Source: Nocardia pneumoniae NBRC 100136
Lineage (GTDB): Bacteria; Actinomycetota; Actinomycetes; Mycobacteriales; Mycobacteriaceae
Reading direction: 5' to 3'
NCBI RefSeq assembly: GCF_000308755.1
Contig: NZ_BAGF01000051.1
Location: 1 to 59,653 of the forward strand
Length of the DNA: 59,653 nt
Part shown: in pieces, positions 50,905 through 59,399 of the stretch
Layout of the letters: each line of letters opens with the position of its first letter
Numbering within the stretch: the stretch's first letter is position 1
Program-made: the position numbers and the translations under genes
The notes under the pieces: generated by a model
Told to the model about the DNA's origin: nothing
What the model saw: the letters and a program-made list of their open reading frames with translations, nothing else
Databases searched by the model: none

Positions 50905-52125
50905 GTGACGATCAGCGTGGAGGCCGCGCCGGATGACGACGCTGACCCCGAGCTGCTCGACCTGCGCGACGACATCTCCTTCGAGCTCGAAGAGGTCAAC
51001 GAGGTGCTCGCCGAGCTGATCGCGATGCGGGCCGATCGCAAGGCCAAGGACGGCGAACTGCTCACGGCTCGGTTGGGGATCAGCGGCGAACGGCCCGAAA
51101 CGCTGGCGCGGATCGGCGCCCGCTACGACCTGTCCCGCGACCGCGTGCGACAACTGCACACCAAGGCGGTGGGCCAGCTGATCCGGATGGCCCAGCAATC
51201 CGGGCACCGCGCCGCGGCGGTGCTCGGCGCGCGATATCCACTCGGCGCGCGCGACCGGCAGCTGGTGCGCGCGCTGCTGGTGGAGACGTACGCGACCGAC
51301 ACCGACATCGCCGCCACCGAACTGTCGTACGTGAAACTGCGGCTGGCCGGGCACGCGGCCGAGGACGCGAAGCGGATCGCCGGATTCGTCACCCAGCGCA
51401 TCGCGGCCTGGCAGAAGAAGACCAACCGGCGCTTGGCCAAGCTGCAGGACGCGCAGCCACGGGGGATCAGTCAACTGAATCCCTGGTTGGATCAGGTCGA
51501 ATGGCCCGGTCCGGGCGCCGCGGCCGCGCTTCCTACCGCCTCCGCGCGCACAGTGGACAGCGACGACGACGGCCGCGGGCGCTTCTACTTGGACAAGGTC
51601 GGCCGCGACGTGCCGTTCGACTCCGGCCTGGAGGCCAGGTTGCTGTGGATCCTCAACGCCAGCGACCTGGTCGAGACGTTCCAGGAGCATCCGGCGGCGG
51701 TCACCTACGAGCTCGACGGCGCCGAGCGGTCGCACCACCCGAGCATCGTCGCCCGGCTGACCGACGGCCGGATGATCCTCATCGACGTCGAGCCGCTCGG
51801 CCACCTCGGATTCCACGTCAACCGGGTGAAGGCGGCCGCGAGCCGCGCGTACGCGCACGCCAACGGCTGGGGCTGGCTGGTCTGGACGGGCAGCCGCATC
51901 GGCGTCCCCGACCTGCGTGCCCGGCCGGTCGCGGCAGCGAGCGAACGGATGTTGCGCGAGCTGGTCGAGCGCGGACCGGTGCACTGGGCCGGGCTGCGCG
52001 ATGTGCGCGCGAAGACCGGCCTCGACCTGGTGGACTTCCTCGCGCTGGTGCTGCGCAACGAATGGCGGTGGGACCGAGCGCCCTTCCGGCTCAGCGCACC
52101 ACCATCGCCGCCGCCAGGAACGTGA
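50905..52125 (+). CDS. Sigma-70 region-4-like helix-turn-helix protein with TnsA-like domain
   Basis: The predicted product has 406 aa from GTG 50905 with AGGGGG 8 nt upstream. After an acidic N-terminus and a helix, residues about 56-93 (RLGISGERPETLARIGARYDLSRDRVRQLHTKAV) match sigma-70 region 4, the part that reads -35 elements. A helical middle follows. Residues about 235-330 resemble the TnsA endonuclease N-terminal fold: SGLEARLLW, then HHPSIVARLTDGRMILIDVEP. The usual catalytic PD...ExK has become PS...DxE, so cleavage is doubtful. No sigma region 2 is present, so it is not a sigma factor by itself. Its 3' end overlaps the convergent CoiA-like gene by 35 nt. Confidence 0.75.
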   Translation: MTISVEAAPDDDADPELLDLRDDISFELEEVNEVLAELIAMRADRKAKDGELLTARLGISGERPETLARIGARYDLSRDRVRQLHTKAVGQLIRMAQQSGHRAAAVLGARYPLGARDRQLVRALLVETYATDTDIAATELSYVKLRLAGHAAEDAKRIAGFVTQRIAAWQKKTNRRLAKLQDAQPRGISQLNPWLDQVEWPGPGAAAALPTASARTVDSDDDGRGRFYLDKVGRDVPFDSGLEARLLWILNASDLVETFQEHPAAVTYELDGAERSHHPSIVARLTDGRMILIDVEPLGHLGFHVNRVKAAASRAYAHANGWGWLVWTGSRIGVPDLRARPVAAASERMLRELVERGPVHWAGLRDVRAKTGLDLVDFLALVLRNEWRWDRAPFRLSAPPSPPPGT

Positions 52126-53035
52126 CGATCAGCAGCATCGCGCAGACCGTGATCAACTGCCAGCGCTCGATGGACTGCTCCAGGTTGGCGATGGTGCCGC
52201 GCAGCGCCTTGTCCAGCCGGTCATGGTCGGCGATCGTGCGCTGGGCGGAGGCCAACGCGTCGGCCTGCTCCTGCACCGCCAGCTCCGCGCGTTCCAGTCG
52301 CGTGGTCAGCTTCACCACGTGCTTCTGCTTGTCCCGCAACGTCTTCCGGGCCATGGCCAGCGTGGTGCGCTGATTGACCAGCTCTTGGCGCTGCCGGGCG
52401 ATCACCGTTGCCTGCGTCCTCGTGTGGTGTTCCCAATCGGTCACGGTGGCCCAGCCTCCTGTCCTCTCGTCCCGATAGCCCCAGACGAACTCGCCGCGCA
52501 CCCAGCCCGCGATGAACTCGCGCAGCTCCACCGGCTCACGCCGGGGCGCCGCCATCGCGTGCTCGGTGTCCAGCACACCGGTGACGGCGCGGTAATCGCA
52601 GGTGGGGGGCGCGAAATCCGCGATGCCCAGCGCGTGCAGATACGGCACCCAGTAACCGGGCGGGCACAGCCAGAGCACGTCCGTGCAGCCCGCGGCGCGC
52701 AACCGTGCGGTGTGCTCCTGAGCGAGTCCGCGCTCCAACGGCCCGCTGCGGACCTCGATCGCGTACACCCGATCGCCCTTACGCCAATAGACGTCCACGG
52801 GCAGTGTTCCGATGCGCCGATCCACTTCCGCCTCGTCGGCCCCGTAGTCCAGCAGCCTGCCGCGCAGCCAGTACTTCAACCGCTGCATATCCCATTGCGC
52901 GGCGGCGCAGTCCGGACACTCGCAGGCGTAGCCCTTCGACGACCCGCGCGCCCGGCCGGAGCCGTCCCCGATACCCAACTCGGCGAGAAGCGCTCGGCGC
53001 CCGCAGGCGATCTCCGCCCGCTGCTTCGTTCTCAC
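52091..53035 (-). CDS. CoiA-like nuclease-fold protein with coiled coil and C-terminal membrane anchor
   Basis: The predicted product has 314 aa from GTG 53035, which has GGGGAG 8 nt upstream. A cysteine cluster YACECPDC (Cys 38, 40, 43) may bind zinc. The PD-(D/E)xK-type core follows: VDVYWRKGDRVYAIEVRSGPL, with Asp 81, Glu 94 and Arg 96 where Lys or Gln is usual, then HTARLRAAGCTDVLWLCPPG. This resembles CoiA competence proteins. Residues about 190-285 are a long Gln/Arg/Ala-rich coiled coil, and the last 23 residues form one membrane helix. The whole enzyme would be tethered to the membrane. It overlaps tail-to-tail with the sigma-4/TnsA-like gene. Confidence 0.7.
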   Translation of the reverse strand: MRTKQRAEIACGRRALLAELGIGDGSGRARGSSKGYACECPDCAAAQWDMQRLKYWLRGRLLDYGADEAEVDRRIGTLPVDVYWRKGDRVYAIEVRSGPLERGLAQEHTARLRAAGCTDVLWLCPPGYWVPYLHALGIADFAPPTCDYRAVTGVLDTEHAMAAPRREPVELREFIAGWVRGEFVWGYRDERTGGWATVTDWEHHTRTQATVIARQRQELVNQRTTLAMARKTLRDKQKHVVKLTTRLERAELAVQEQADALASAQRTIADHDRLDKALRGTIANLEQSIERWQLITVCAMLLIVTFLAAAMVVR

Positions 53036-53053
53036 GCGACCACTCCCCTGCAC

Positions 53054-53478
53054 GAACCACCGCAGGCCTGGCGACCCACGCCATAGATCAAGAGTGCGTC
53101 AGACTTGCCTACCTTGCCAGTCCCGTGTACCCCGCGCTCGGGTGCGCCACACCTGGGGTCATGGATGGGATCGGCGTCGGACTCTGCGGCACAAGGGCTT
53201 TCATCATGCCACGCGGCCTCTTCGGCCACTCCGGGATCGGTGATTGATAGTTGCCGCCATCCGCGGCAGGTCCGTTCGCGCCGGTCGGTGCGCTTCCGGA
53301 CAAACCGGATCGGCGCGCACTCCGCGTGCGTGGACGTAAACCCGTGGGCCTACGCTGATTCGATCAGGTCAACGGATCGGCCTAGCGCCGATTCTTCGCG
53401 AGCCGCGGATGTCCAACTGGGCGGATAGAATCGTCCGGCCGAGTGCGAGCTGGGCCGATACGGGGAAGTGGGTACTGC
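53054..53478. other. Divergent intergenic region, no gene seen
   Basis: These 425 nt separate the CoiA-like gene from the coiled-coil protein gene. No frame has convincing start, ribosome site and codon use, and no strong inverted repeat or consensus promoter was found. Confidence 0.4.
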
Positions 53479-54453
53479 ATGGAGCACGGTCAGCAGACCG
53501 GCGAGTCGATCGGCGCGATGTTGTCGAGTATCGCGTCGACTCTCCGCGAGGTCAGCGAGAAGCTGGACGCGGTAGCCGCCCGGATCGACGGCACCTCGGC
53601 CGTGCCCGGCGAGCAGACCATCGAGGCTCGGTTGGCCAAACTGGAGGCATGGGTTGCGCAGGCCGGACGCGATATCTCCGGCATCGACGCCCGGGTGGAA
53701 CGCCTGGAGTCCAGCGGGTCCCCGGCACCGAACGCCCCGGGCGCGGCCGACCGCTCGACCCGGTTACCCCGAGGCGCGGCGCGGCCGAACGCAGGCCAAC
53801 CGGAGCGTGCGACCGCGGAACCCGCACCCGCTGCGCGGAAGAGCGATTCCCCGGAACCCGCCGCTTCCCGAAACGGCGCGCGACCACTGGAGATACCCCG
53901 AGAACCGGTGCACGCCGCCCCGGAGCCGTACTCCTCCGCGCAGTCGGGTTTCACCCCGCCCCGTGAACCCGCCATGACCACGCGGGAACCGAAGGACACG
54001 TCCGGGCAGCACTTCACCCCGCCCGCGCCGCGCGAGCAACCGTCGACCTTCACCGCTCCCCCTGCGCAGGAGCCCGTCTCGCGCTTCACCACACCGGCGA
54101 CGCGTGAACCCGCCTCCTTCACCGCGCCGAGCGCGCGGCCCATCGGATCATCGGCCTCGTACTCGCAGCAGGAAAACGCCGCGTACGAAAGCATTATCGC
54201 GTCCTCCACCAGCGCCGATCGGGGCGCGGACCGCAGCGGTTCCCGCAACGGCACGGCTCCCGATGCCCCCGTCGCGGGTCTCACCGGCGCCCGCCACGCC
54301 ACCGAGGAAGACCGCACGCCGGTGGAGAACACCCACGTCGACAAGCTCCAGGCCATGCTGGACGAACTCAAGCGCACGGCGGCGGCTCCGCTCGGCCGTT
54401 CCGACATCTTCGGTCCGCCGGCGGGCGAGCCGACCACGAACGGATATCAGTAG
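53479..54453 (+). CDS. Coiled-coil protein with FT(P/A/T)P-repeat disordered region
   Basis: The predicted product has 324 aa from ATG 53479. Residues about 1-85 form a short coiled coil (SIASTLREVSEKLDAVAARI and ARLAKLEAWVAQAGRDISGIDARVERLE). The long Pro/Ala/Ser/Arg-rich middle contains five imperfect repeats built on FTPP, FTPP, FTAP, FTTP and FTAP, each followed by an RE/QE-rich segment. A short predicted helix near the end (VDKLQAMLDELKRTA) could be an interaction motif. There is no signal or membrane segment. I do not recognise the family; it may be a scaffold. Confidence 0.65.
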   Translation: MEHGQQTGESIGAMLSSIASTLREVSEKLDAVAARIDGTSAVPGEQTIEARLAKLEAWVAQAGRDISGIDARVERLESSGSPAPNAPGAADRSTRLPRGAARPNAGQPERATAEPAPAARKSDSPEPAASRNGARPLEIPREPVHAAPEPYSSAQSGFTPPREPAMTTREPKDTSGQHFTPPAPREQPSTFTAPPAQEPVSRFTTPATREPASFTAPSARPIGSSASYSQQENAAYESIIASSTSADRGADRSGSRNGTAPDAPVAGLTGARHATEEDRTPVENTHVDKLQAMLDELKRTAAAPLGRSDIFGPPAGEPTTNGYQ

Positions 54454-54482
54454 CGCGGCGACGCGCAGCGCAGGACCGGCGA

Positions 54483-55451
54483 CTACCGGCTCTCCAGTCC
54501 GCCTCCGACCTCCTGAGCGACCTGGCTGCGCCGTTTCGGCGGATGCGCCGCGGCCGCCGAGCGCAGCAGGATTTCCTGGACGAGATCGCGAAGCCAACGG
54601 TGCCCCCGGTCGGGGGTGTTGCGCGGATGCCAGGCCAGCCCGATGGCGATCTCCGGCAGCGGCAGCGGAATCTCGAACGCGCCCAATCCGATCGCGGGCA
54701 GGGTGGCCGCGCTCAGCAAGGCGGGCGCCGAGCAGACCAGATCGCTGCCGCGCACCGCGAACAGCGCGCTGGTCAGCGTAGGGACGGTAGCCACGACCCG
54801 CCGGGTGCGGCCGTGCAAGGCGAGCCGATCGTCGATCGGGCCGTGCGCGCGTCCGTCGCGCGAAATGCTCAGATGCCGCGCGGCCGCGTACGCGGCGACG
54901 GTGACGCGATCGGTGACCAGGGGATGGTCCGCGGCGGCCACGCCGATCACGCGGTCGGCGAGCACTCGGCGCACCGTGGTCTCCGGGTCGGTGTTGTCGA
55001 TGACGCCGACTTCGAGATCGACGCGTCCGTCGCGCAGTGCGGCGGTGCCGTCGAGAGTTTCTGGCACGAAGCGCAGCGTCACGCCCGGAGCCTGTGCCCG
55101 CGCCGCGGCCAGCAGCGGCGCGGCGAGTTCGGTGACCACCAGATCGCCCGCCTGTATCGCGAAGGTCCGGCGCAGCGCCGCCGGATCGAGGTCGTCGCGC
55201 GGGGCGAGCAGCGCGCGTCCCTGCTCGACCAGAGTGCTGACTTCGTAGCGCAATTCCAGCGCACGTGGTGTCGGCACCAGCGTGCGGCCCGACCGCACGA
55301 GCAAGGGATCATCGAGCACGACGCGCAGCCGGGCCAGTGTCCGGCTCATCGCGGGCGGCGAGGTGTGTAGGCGCTGTGCGGCGAGCGTGACGCTGTTGGT
55401 GTCCAGCAGCGCGTCGAGGGCGACGAGCAGGTTCATGTCCAGCGCTTCCAC
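54483..55451 (-). CDS. LysR-family transcriptional regulator
   Basis: The predicted product has 322 aa. GTG 55451 gives the usual start VEALDMNLLVALDALL (ATG 55436 is a shorter option). The helix-turn-helix is SVTLAAQRLHTSPPAMSRTLARLRVVLDDPLLVR, as in the NodD/SyrM-like branch, followed by the effector domain (LRFVPETLDGTAALRDGRVDLEVGV). A 29-bp palindrome lies 147-175 nt upstream. Its target may be itself or the monooxygenase/P450 pair upstream on the same strand. Confidence 0.92.
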   Translation of the reverse strand: MEALDMNLLVALDALLDTNSVTLAAQRLHTSPPAMSRTLARLRVVLDDPLLVRSGRTLVPTPRALELRYEVSTLVEQGRALLAPRDDLDPAALRRTFAIQAGDLVVTELAAPLLAAARAQAPGVTLRFVPETLDGTAALRDGRVDLEVGVIDNTDPETTVRRVLADRVIGVAAADHPLVTDRVTVAAYAAARHLSISRDGRAHGPIDDRLALHGRTRRVVATVPTLTSALFAVRGSDLVCSAPALLSAATLPAIGLGAFEIPLPLPEIAIGLAWHPRNTPDRGHRWLRDLVQEILLRSAAAAHPPKRRSQVAQEVGGGLESR

Positions 55452-55597
55452 CCCTGGATTATCGCCAAGGCAAGGACCGATCCCTGACATTGCCCGGCGG
55501 GGCAACCGCCGGTCATCGAGGACGCCCCCGATGTCCGTCGTCGGTGTCTGGTTGGCCGGACACCGGCCGTGCGCGACTTGCGGGCTGCAAACGTCAC

Positions 55598-55626
55598 ACC
55601 ATTCCTGCACTGTATGCACGAATGGT
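55598..55626. promoter_or_regulatory. 29-bp palindrome upstream of the LysR gene
   Basis: Arms ACCATTCCTGCA and TGCACGAATGGT pair at 11 of 12 positions around centre CTGTA. On the minus strand TACAGT near the centre could be a -10. It is the only structured site in the 279-nt gap between LysR and the monooxygenase gene. A likely regulator site, perhaps for the LysR protein. Confidence 0.55.
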
Positions 55627-55730
55627 CGCGAGATCACCATCGCCGAACGACATTCCGACGCGGGAGGCACCCGGCTGGCCGCGGCGGCAGCTCCACCGCA
55701 CCCGGCGGACAGGCACCGCGGGCCGCGCGC

Positions 55731-57311
55731 CTAACCTCTGAGGTCGGTCGCCTGGTGGCTGACCCGGCCGCTGTCGGCCTCGCGCGGAAGCGGTTCCGCG
55801 GCGATCGGGGCTGCCGGAGGCATCGTGGGCGCGGCGCCGGGCTTGCGCCGGGTCGCCAATCCGCGGTAGGACTCCGGCTTGATCCGGCGCAGCCACTGGC
55901 TGGCGCGGGTGCGCAGTGGCAGGCGGAACCTCAGGTCGGCGAGCATCTCATCGATGTTCTGGATGGAGAACGGGACAACCGAGGTGCCGTGCGCGTGATG
56001 GCCGTGCGTGCGGTCCTCCATCCAGCGCAGGCGGGCGTCGATCTGCTCGTTCATCGTCTCGGCCGGTGGCAGGTTCAGCCTGCCGGTGAGCAGCGCGGCG
56101 GTCCAGTGCGCCGCGACTTCGGCGCCGACCGTGCTGACAACCGACGAGTTGTAGCCGGCAAAGGTGAGATTCGGGACCTCCAGCGGCAGGATCTGCCGGT
56201 GCAGGCGGAAGTTGCCGTGCTCGTCGGTCAACCGGCGCTGCACGTACGGCGTGAGGAACGGGACGCGCTGATGGAAGCCGGTGGCGCACACGACGACATC
56301 GGCTCGCAGCACCTCACCGGTCGACAGCCGCACCGCGGGCGCGGCCTTGGGGCCGCCACCCAGCTCGGTGATCGTCGTGTCGCGGTGCACCACGATGCGA
56401 CCGCCCGCGACCTGCTCGAAGAAACCCTCGCTGGCGAGGCTGATGGTGCTCTCGGCGAGCTCCTCGAACCGGCCGCTGGGCACCAGGCCGAGTTCGCGCA
56501 GCCGCAGGCGCTTGGTGGCCAGTTCCTGGATCAGGTCGAAGTTGCTGATCCGCACCGATTCGCCCGGCCCGTCCAGGAACCGGTCCATCCAGCCCGGCCG
56601 CAGGTAGTGGAAGTGCGCCTCGCCGAAGCGGGTCAGCATCAGCCGTTCGTAGTCGATCACCCGGGCCAACTTCCGCGGCATCTTCCACAACAGCCGCCGG
56701 GCCACCACCGAGGTGGACGCCGCGACCTCGCTCACGGCGGTGGCGATGTCGCAGGCGGACCTGCCGTAGCCGACCACGACGACCGACTTGCCCCGCACCG
56801 ATTCCAGATCGAGGAACTCCGAGGAGTGGCACAGTCGGCCGCCCGCGGCACGGAACCAGTCGGCGCCGCGGTAGTCCGGCATCGCGGGTTGGCTGAACAC
56901 GCCGTTGGCGATCACCAGGTGGTCGCAAGAGCTACGGTGCACACCACCCTCATCGCGAATTTCCAGCAACCACCCGCTGTCCACCGGATCGGCGGCGACG
57001 ACCTCGGTCCGCAACCGCAGATGCTCGGTCAATCCGAAGTGCTCGGCGTACGCGGCCAGGTACGCCTGCATCTGCTGCCCGTCGAGGACGCGCGGATAGT
57101 CCGCGGGCATCGGGAAGTCGGAGAAGTGATATGTCTCCTTGGAGTTCTGCGTCCGCAGCCCCGGGTATCGCCGGGTCGCGCTCCACACGCCACCGACATC
57201 GGGTGCGCGGTCGAAGACCTCGACCGGAAAACCCTCCTGTTTCAGCACTTTCGCGCAGGCGAGACCTGCGATACCCGCACCGACGATCCCGATGCGGCTT
57301 CCGCTTGTCAT
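55731..57311 (-). CDS. FAD-dependent monooxygenase (FMO/BVMO superfamily)
   Basis: The predicted product has 526 aa from ATG 57311. The FAD site is GIVGAGIAGLACAKVL, the NADPH site VVVGYGRSACDIA, and VVCATGFHQRVPFL is the late ATGF-type motif. The FMO motif positions are only partly kept, so the reaction type (N/S-oxidation, Baeyer-Villiger or hydroxylation) is open. The C-terminal 60 residues are Pro/Ala/Arg-rich. It begins 58 nt after the P450 stop on the same strand, so the two oxygenases are probably one transcript acting on one pathway. Confidence 0.88.
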   Translation of the reverse strand: MTSGSRIGIVGAGIAGLACAKVLKQEGFPVEVFDRAPDVGGVWSATRRYPGLRTQNSKETYHFSDFPMPADYPRVLDGQQMQAYLAAYAEHFGLTEHLRLRTEVVAADPVDSGWLLEIRDEGGVHRSSCDHLVIANGVFSQPAMPDYRGADWFRAAGGRLCHSSEFLDLESVRGKSVVVVGYGRSACDIATAVSEVAASTSVVARRLLWKMPRKLARVIDYERLMLTRFGEAHFHYLRPGWMDRFLDGPGESVRISNFDLIQELATKRLRLRELGLVPSGRFEELAESTISLASEGFFEQVAGGRIVVHRDTTITELGGGPKAAPAVRLSTGEVLRADVVVCATGFHQRVPFLTPYVQRRLTDEHGNFRLHRQILPLEVPNLTFAGYNSSVVSTVGAEVAAHWTAALLTGRLNLPPAETMNEQIDARLRWMEDRTHGHHAHGTSVVPFSIQNIDEMLADLRFRLPLRTRASQWLRRIKPESYRGLATRRKPGAAPTMPPAAPIAAEPLPREADSGRVSHQATDLRG

Positions 57312-57369
57312 GCGCAGGAGACTACGTCGCCAGCGCCGCACAGCAAAGTCGGCCGACCGAATCCGCTCG

Positions 57370-58605
57370 TCAGCGCATCGCCGGCGCACTTTCCGGGACG
57401 ACGGGGAGCTCGAGCAGGCCGCGGATCAGAATGCTCTCCCGCCACCGCAGGTCCGTGTCATCGGCGGCCAGCCGCAGCCGCGGGTACCTGCGCACCAGCC
57501 TGGTCAGCGCGATGCGGGCCTCCAGCCTGGCCAGTCCGGCGCCGAGGCAGTAGTGGATGCCGTGGCCGAAGGCCAGATGACCGTTCGCCGCGCGGTCCGG
57601 ATCGAACGTCGCGGGCGCGGCGAAGTGCCGTTCGTCGCGGTTCGCCGAGGCCACCGCGACGAGCACCAGCTCCCCTTCGGGGATCACGCTGCCGCCGAGC
57701 GCCACGGGGGCGGTGGTGTAGCGCAGGGTCACCATGTTGACCGGCCCGTTGTAGCGCAGCATCTCCTCCACCAGCGCCGGGACGCCGGCCGGGTCGTCGT
57801 GCAGGGCGCGATACCGGGGTGGATCGGTCAGCAGTTCGAGCACGGTGTTGCCGATCAGATTCACTGTGGTCTCGTGGCCAGCGACCAGGATGAGGAACGC
57901 CATGGAGATCAGTTCGTCGTGGCCGAGGCGCTCCCCTTCGTCGCTGACCAGCAGCAGCTGCGAGATCAGATCATCACCCAGCCCCTCCGCGCGACGCCGG
58001 GCGACCAGGCCGTCGAAGTAGTCGACGATGGCGTCGGTGGCGGTGCGCATCCCCTCCGCTGTGGACATCGGACTGTCCACCACGGCTGCCGACCATTCCC
58101 GGAACCGGGCCCGGTCCTCGACGGGCACACCGAGCACTTCGCAGATCACCGTGACCGGCAGCGGAAACGCGTACTCCGCGAGCAGGTCCACCTGCCCCGC
58201 GGCGTCCTCGGTTCGATCGATCGCGTCTAGCAAATCGTCCGCGATCGCCGCGACCCGAGGGGCGAGGGCCTCCATCCGCGCGGGCGCGAAGGCGGGGGTG
58301 ACCAGTTTGCGCAACCGGGAATGCCGCGGCGGGTCGGCGTTGAGCAGATGGTGGCTCAGGCGCGGATTGATCGCGGTGACGCCGCTCCTGCCCGCCGCCG
58401 CCTGCCGTGCATGGGCGCCCGCGGCGGTGTTCGGGTCCTTGCGCACGTCGGGATGACGCAGAACGTCCCTGGCGGCGTCGTAGTCGACCACGAGCCACGC
58501 GCGCACTCCGGTGCGCAACCGGATCCGGTGCACCGGGCCCTCGGCGCGTAACTGCTCGTAGAAGGCGTACGGCGTGCGAAAGAAGTCCGCTGGCAGCTCT
58601 CTCAT
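57370..58605 (-). CDS. Cytochrome P450
   Basis: The predicted product has 411 aa from ATG 58605. It has the I-helix AGHETT, the K-helix ExxR within EEMLRY, and the haem loop FGHGIHYCLGAGLAR with the axial Cys. It is a soluble bacterial P450 of the CYP105/107-like type that would need ferredoxin and reductase from elsewhere; none is adjacent. It heads a two-gene run with the flavin monooxygenase. A 16-bp palindrome lies 47-62 nt upstream of the start. Confidence 0.95.
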   Translation of the reverse strand: MRELPADFFRTPYAFYEQLRAEGPVHRIRLRTGVRAWLVVDYDAARDVLRHPDVRKDPNTAAGAHARQAAAGRSGVTAINPRLSHHLLNADPPRHSRLRKLVTPAFAPARMEALAPRVAAIADDLLDAIDRTEDAAGQVDLLAEYAFPLPVTVICEVLGVPVEDRARFREWSAAVVDSPMSTAEGMRTATDAIVDYFDGLVARRRAEGLGDDLISQLLLVSDEGERLGHDELISMAFLILVAGHETTVNLIGNTVLELLTDPPRYRALHDDPAGVPALVEEMLRYNGPVNMVTLRYTTAPVALGGSVIPEGELVLVAVASANRDERHFAAPATFDPDRAANGHLAFGHGIHYCLGAGLARLEARIALTRLVRRYPRLRLAADDTDLRWRESILIRGLLELPVVPESAPAMR

Positions 58606-58651
58606 TCGATCGGTCCCCCTGCGTTCGCGAGTGTTGGTGCGGCCCTTCGAT

Positions 58652-58667
58652 GGTGACAGCCGTCACC
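58652..58667. promoter_or_regulatory. Inverted repeat upstream of the P450 gene
   Basis: GGTGAC-AGCC-GTCACC, perfect 6-bp arms, lies in the divergent region between P450 and GNAT genes close to the expected P450 promoter. Probable operator; the regulator is not identified. Confidence 0.45.
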
Positions 58668-58844
58668 GCTCACGGCCAGCCCTCGGGCCATCCGTTCGAT
58701 CGTCGTTGTCGATCGCCGCCCAGCAGCGCGAACCTGATCCGCGTACGGCACCGCCGCGGTCGGACTCGATATCGGACTCCCGAGCGTCCTTCTTGCCCGT
58801 CTCGGTAATAGTCCGCATAGGCACGCCGCCGGAGGTGTGCTCTG

Positions 58845-58856
58845 ATGAAAGCATGA
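58845..58856 (+). promoter_or_regulatory. Three-codon mini-frame at the GNAT start
   Basis: ATG AAA GCA TGA, with GGAGG 9 nt upstream. Its TGA overlaps the GNAT ATG (ATGA). The Shine-Dalgarno is well placed for this mini-frame and 17 nt from the GNAT ATG, so translation may proceed by re-initiation. Confidence 0.4.
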
Positions 58857-59392
58857 GCAACCTCCCAGTCATCGTCGACCGGGCCGGGCTGTGGGACGCG
58901 GAGGCACTCAGTGATGTTGCGGCCGCGACCTTTCCGCTCGCGTGTCCCCCGGGTGCGACGCCCGATGACATCGAGATCTTCGTCACCGACGTGCTGTCGG
59001 GCGAGCGCTTCGGCGAGTATCTGAGCGATCCGGCGCGGATCGTGCTCAAGGCTCTCGCAGGGGACGACATCGTCGGCTACGCGATGCTGGTGACGGGCGA
59101 TCCCGCCGACGCGGCGGTGGCCGACGCGGTCGGCCTGCGTCCGGCGGTCGAGATCAGCAAGATGTACGTGCTGCCGGGCCATCACGGCACCGGGGTGTCG
59201 ACCGCGCTGATGCGGGCGGCGCTGGAGTGGGCGCGGGACGAGGGTCATCCAGGGGCGTGGCTGGGCGTGAACCAGGAAAACGTCCGTGCGCAGCGCTTTT
59301 ACGCCAAACACGGTTTCACCGTCGTCGGCACCAGGACGTTCACGGTCGGCAAGCAGGTGCACCACGACTACGTGATGCGTCTGGTCCTCTAG
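58853..59392 (+). CDS. GNAT-family N-acetyltransferase
   Basis: The predicted product has 179 aa from ATG 58853. The acetyl-CoA binding region is VEISKMYVLPGHHGTGVSTALMRAALEWA, where the usual Q/RxxGxG/A loop appears as HHGTGV, followed by LGVNQENVRAQRFYAKHGF. It acetylates an unknown amine. GTG 58835 is an in-frame longer start without a good ribosome site. Confidence 0.9.
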   Translation: MSNLPVIVDRAGLWDAEALSDVAAATFPLACPPGATPDDIEIFVTDVLSGERFGEYLSDPARIVLKALAGDDIVGYAMLVTGDPADAAVADAVGLRPAVEISKMYVLPGHHGTGVSTALMRAALEWARDEGHPGAWLGVNQENVRAQRFYAKHGFTVVGTRTFTVGKQVHHDYVMRLVL

Positions 59393-59399
59393 CCAGGGC

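Noticed and set aside
50905..52125. Calling the gene a sigma factor
   Set aside because: Only a region-4-like helix-turn-helix is present; region 2, needed for -10 recognition and core binding, is absent.
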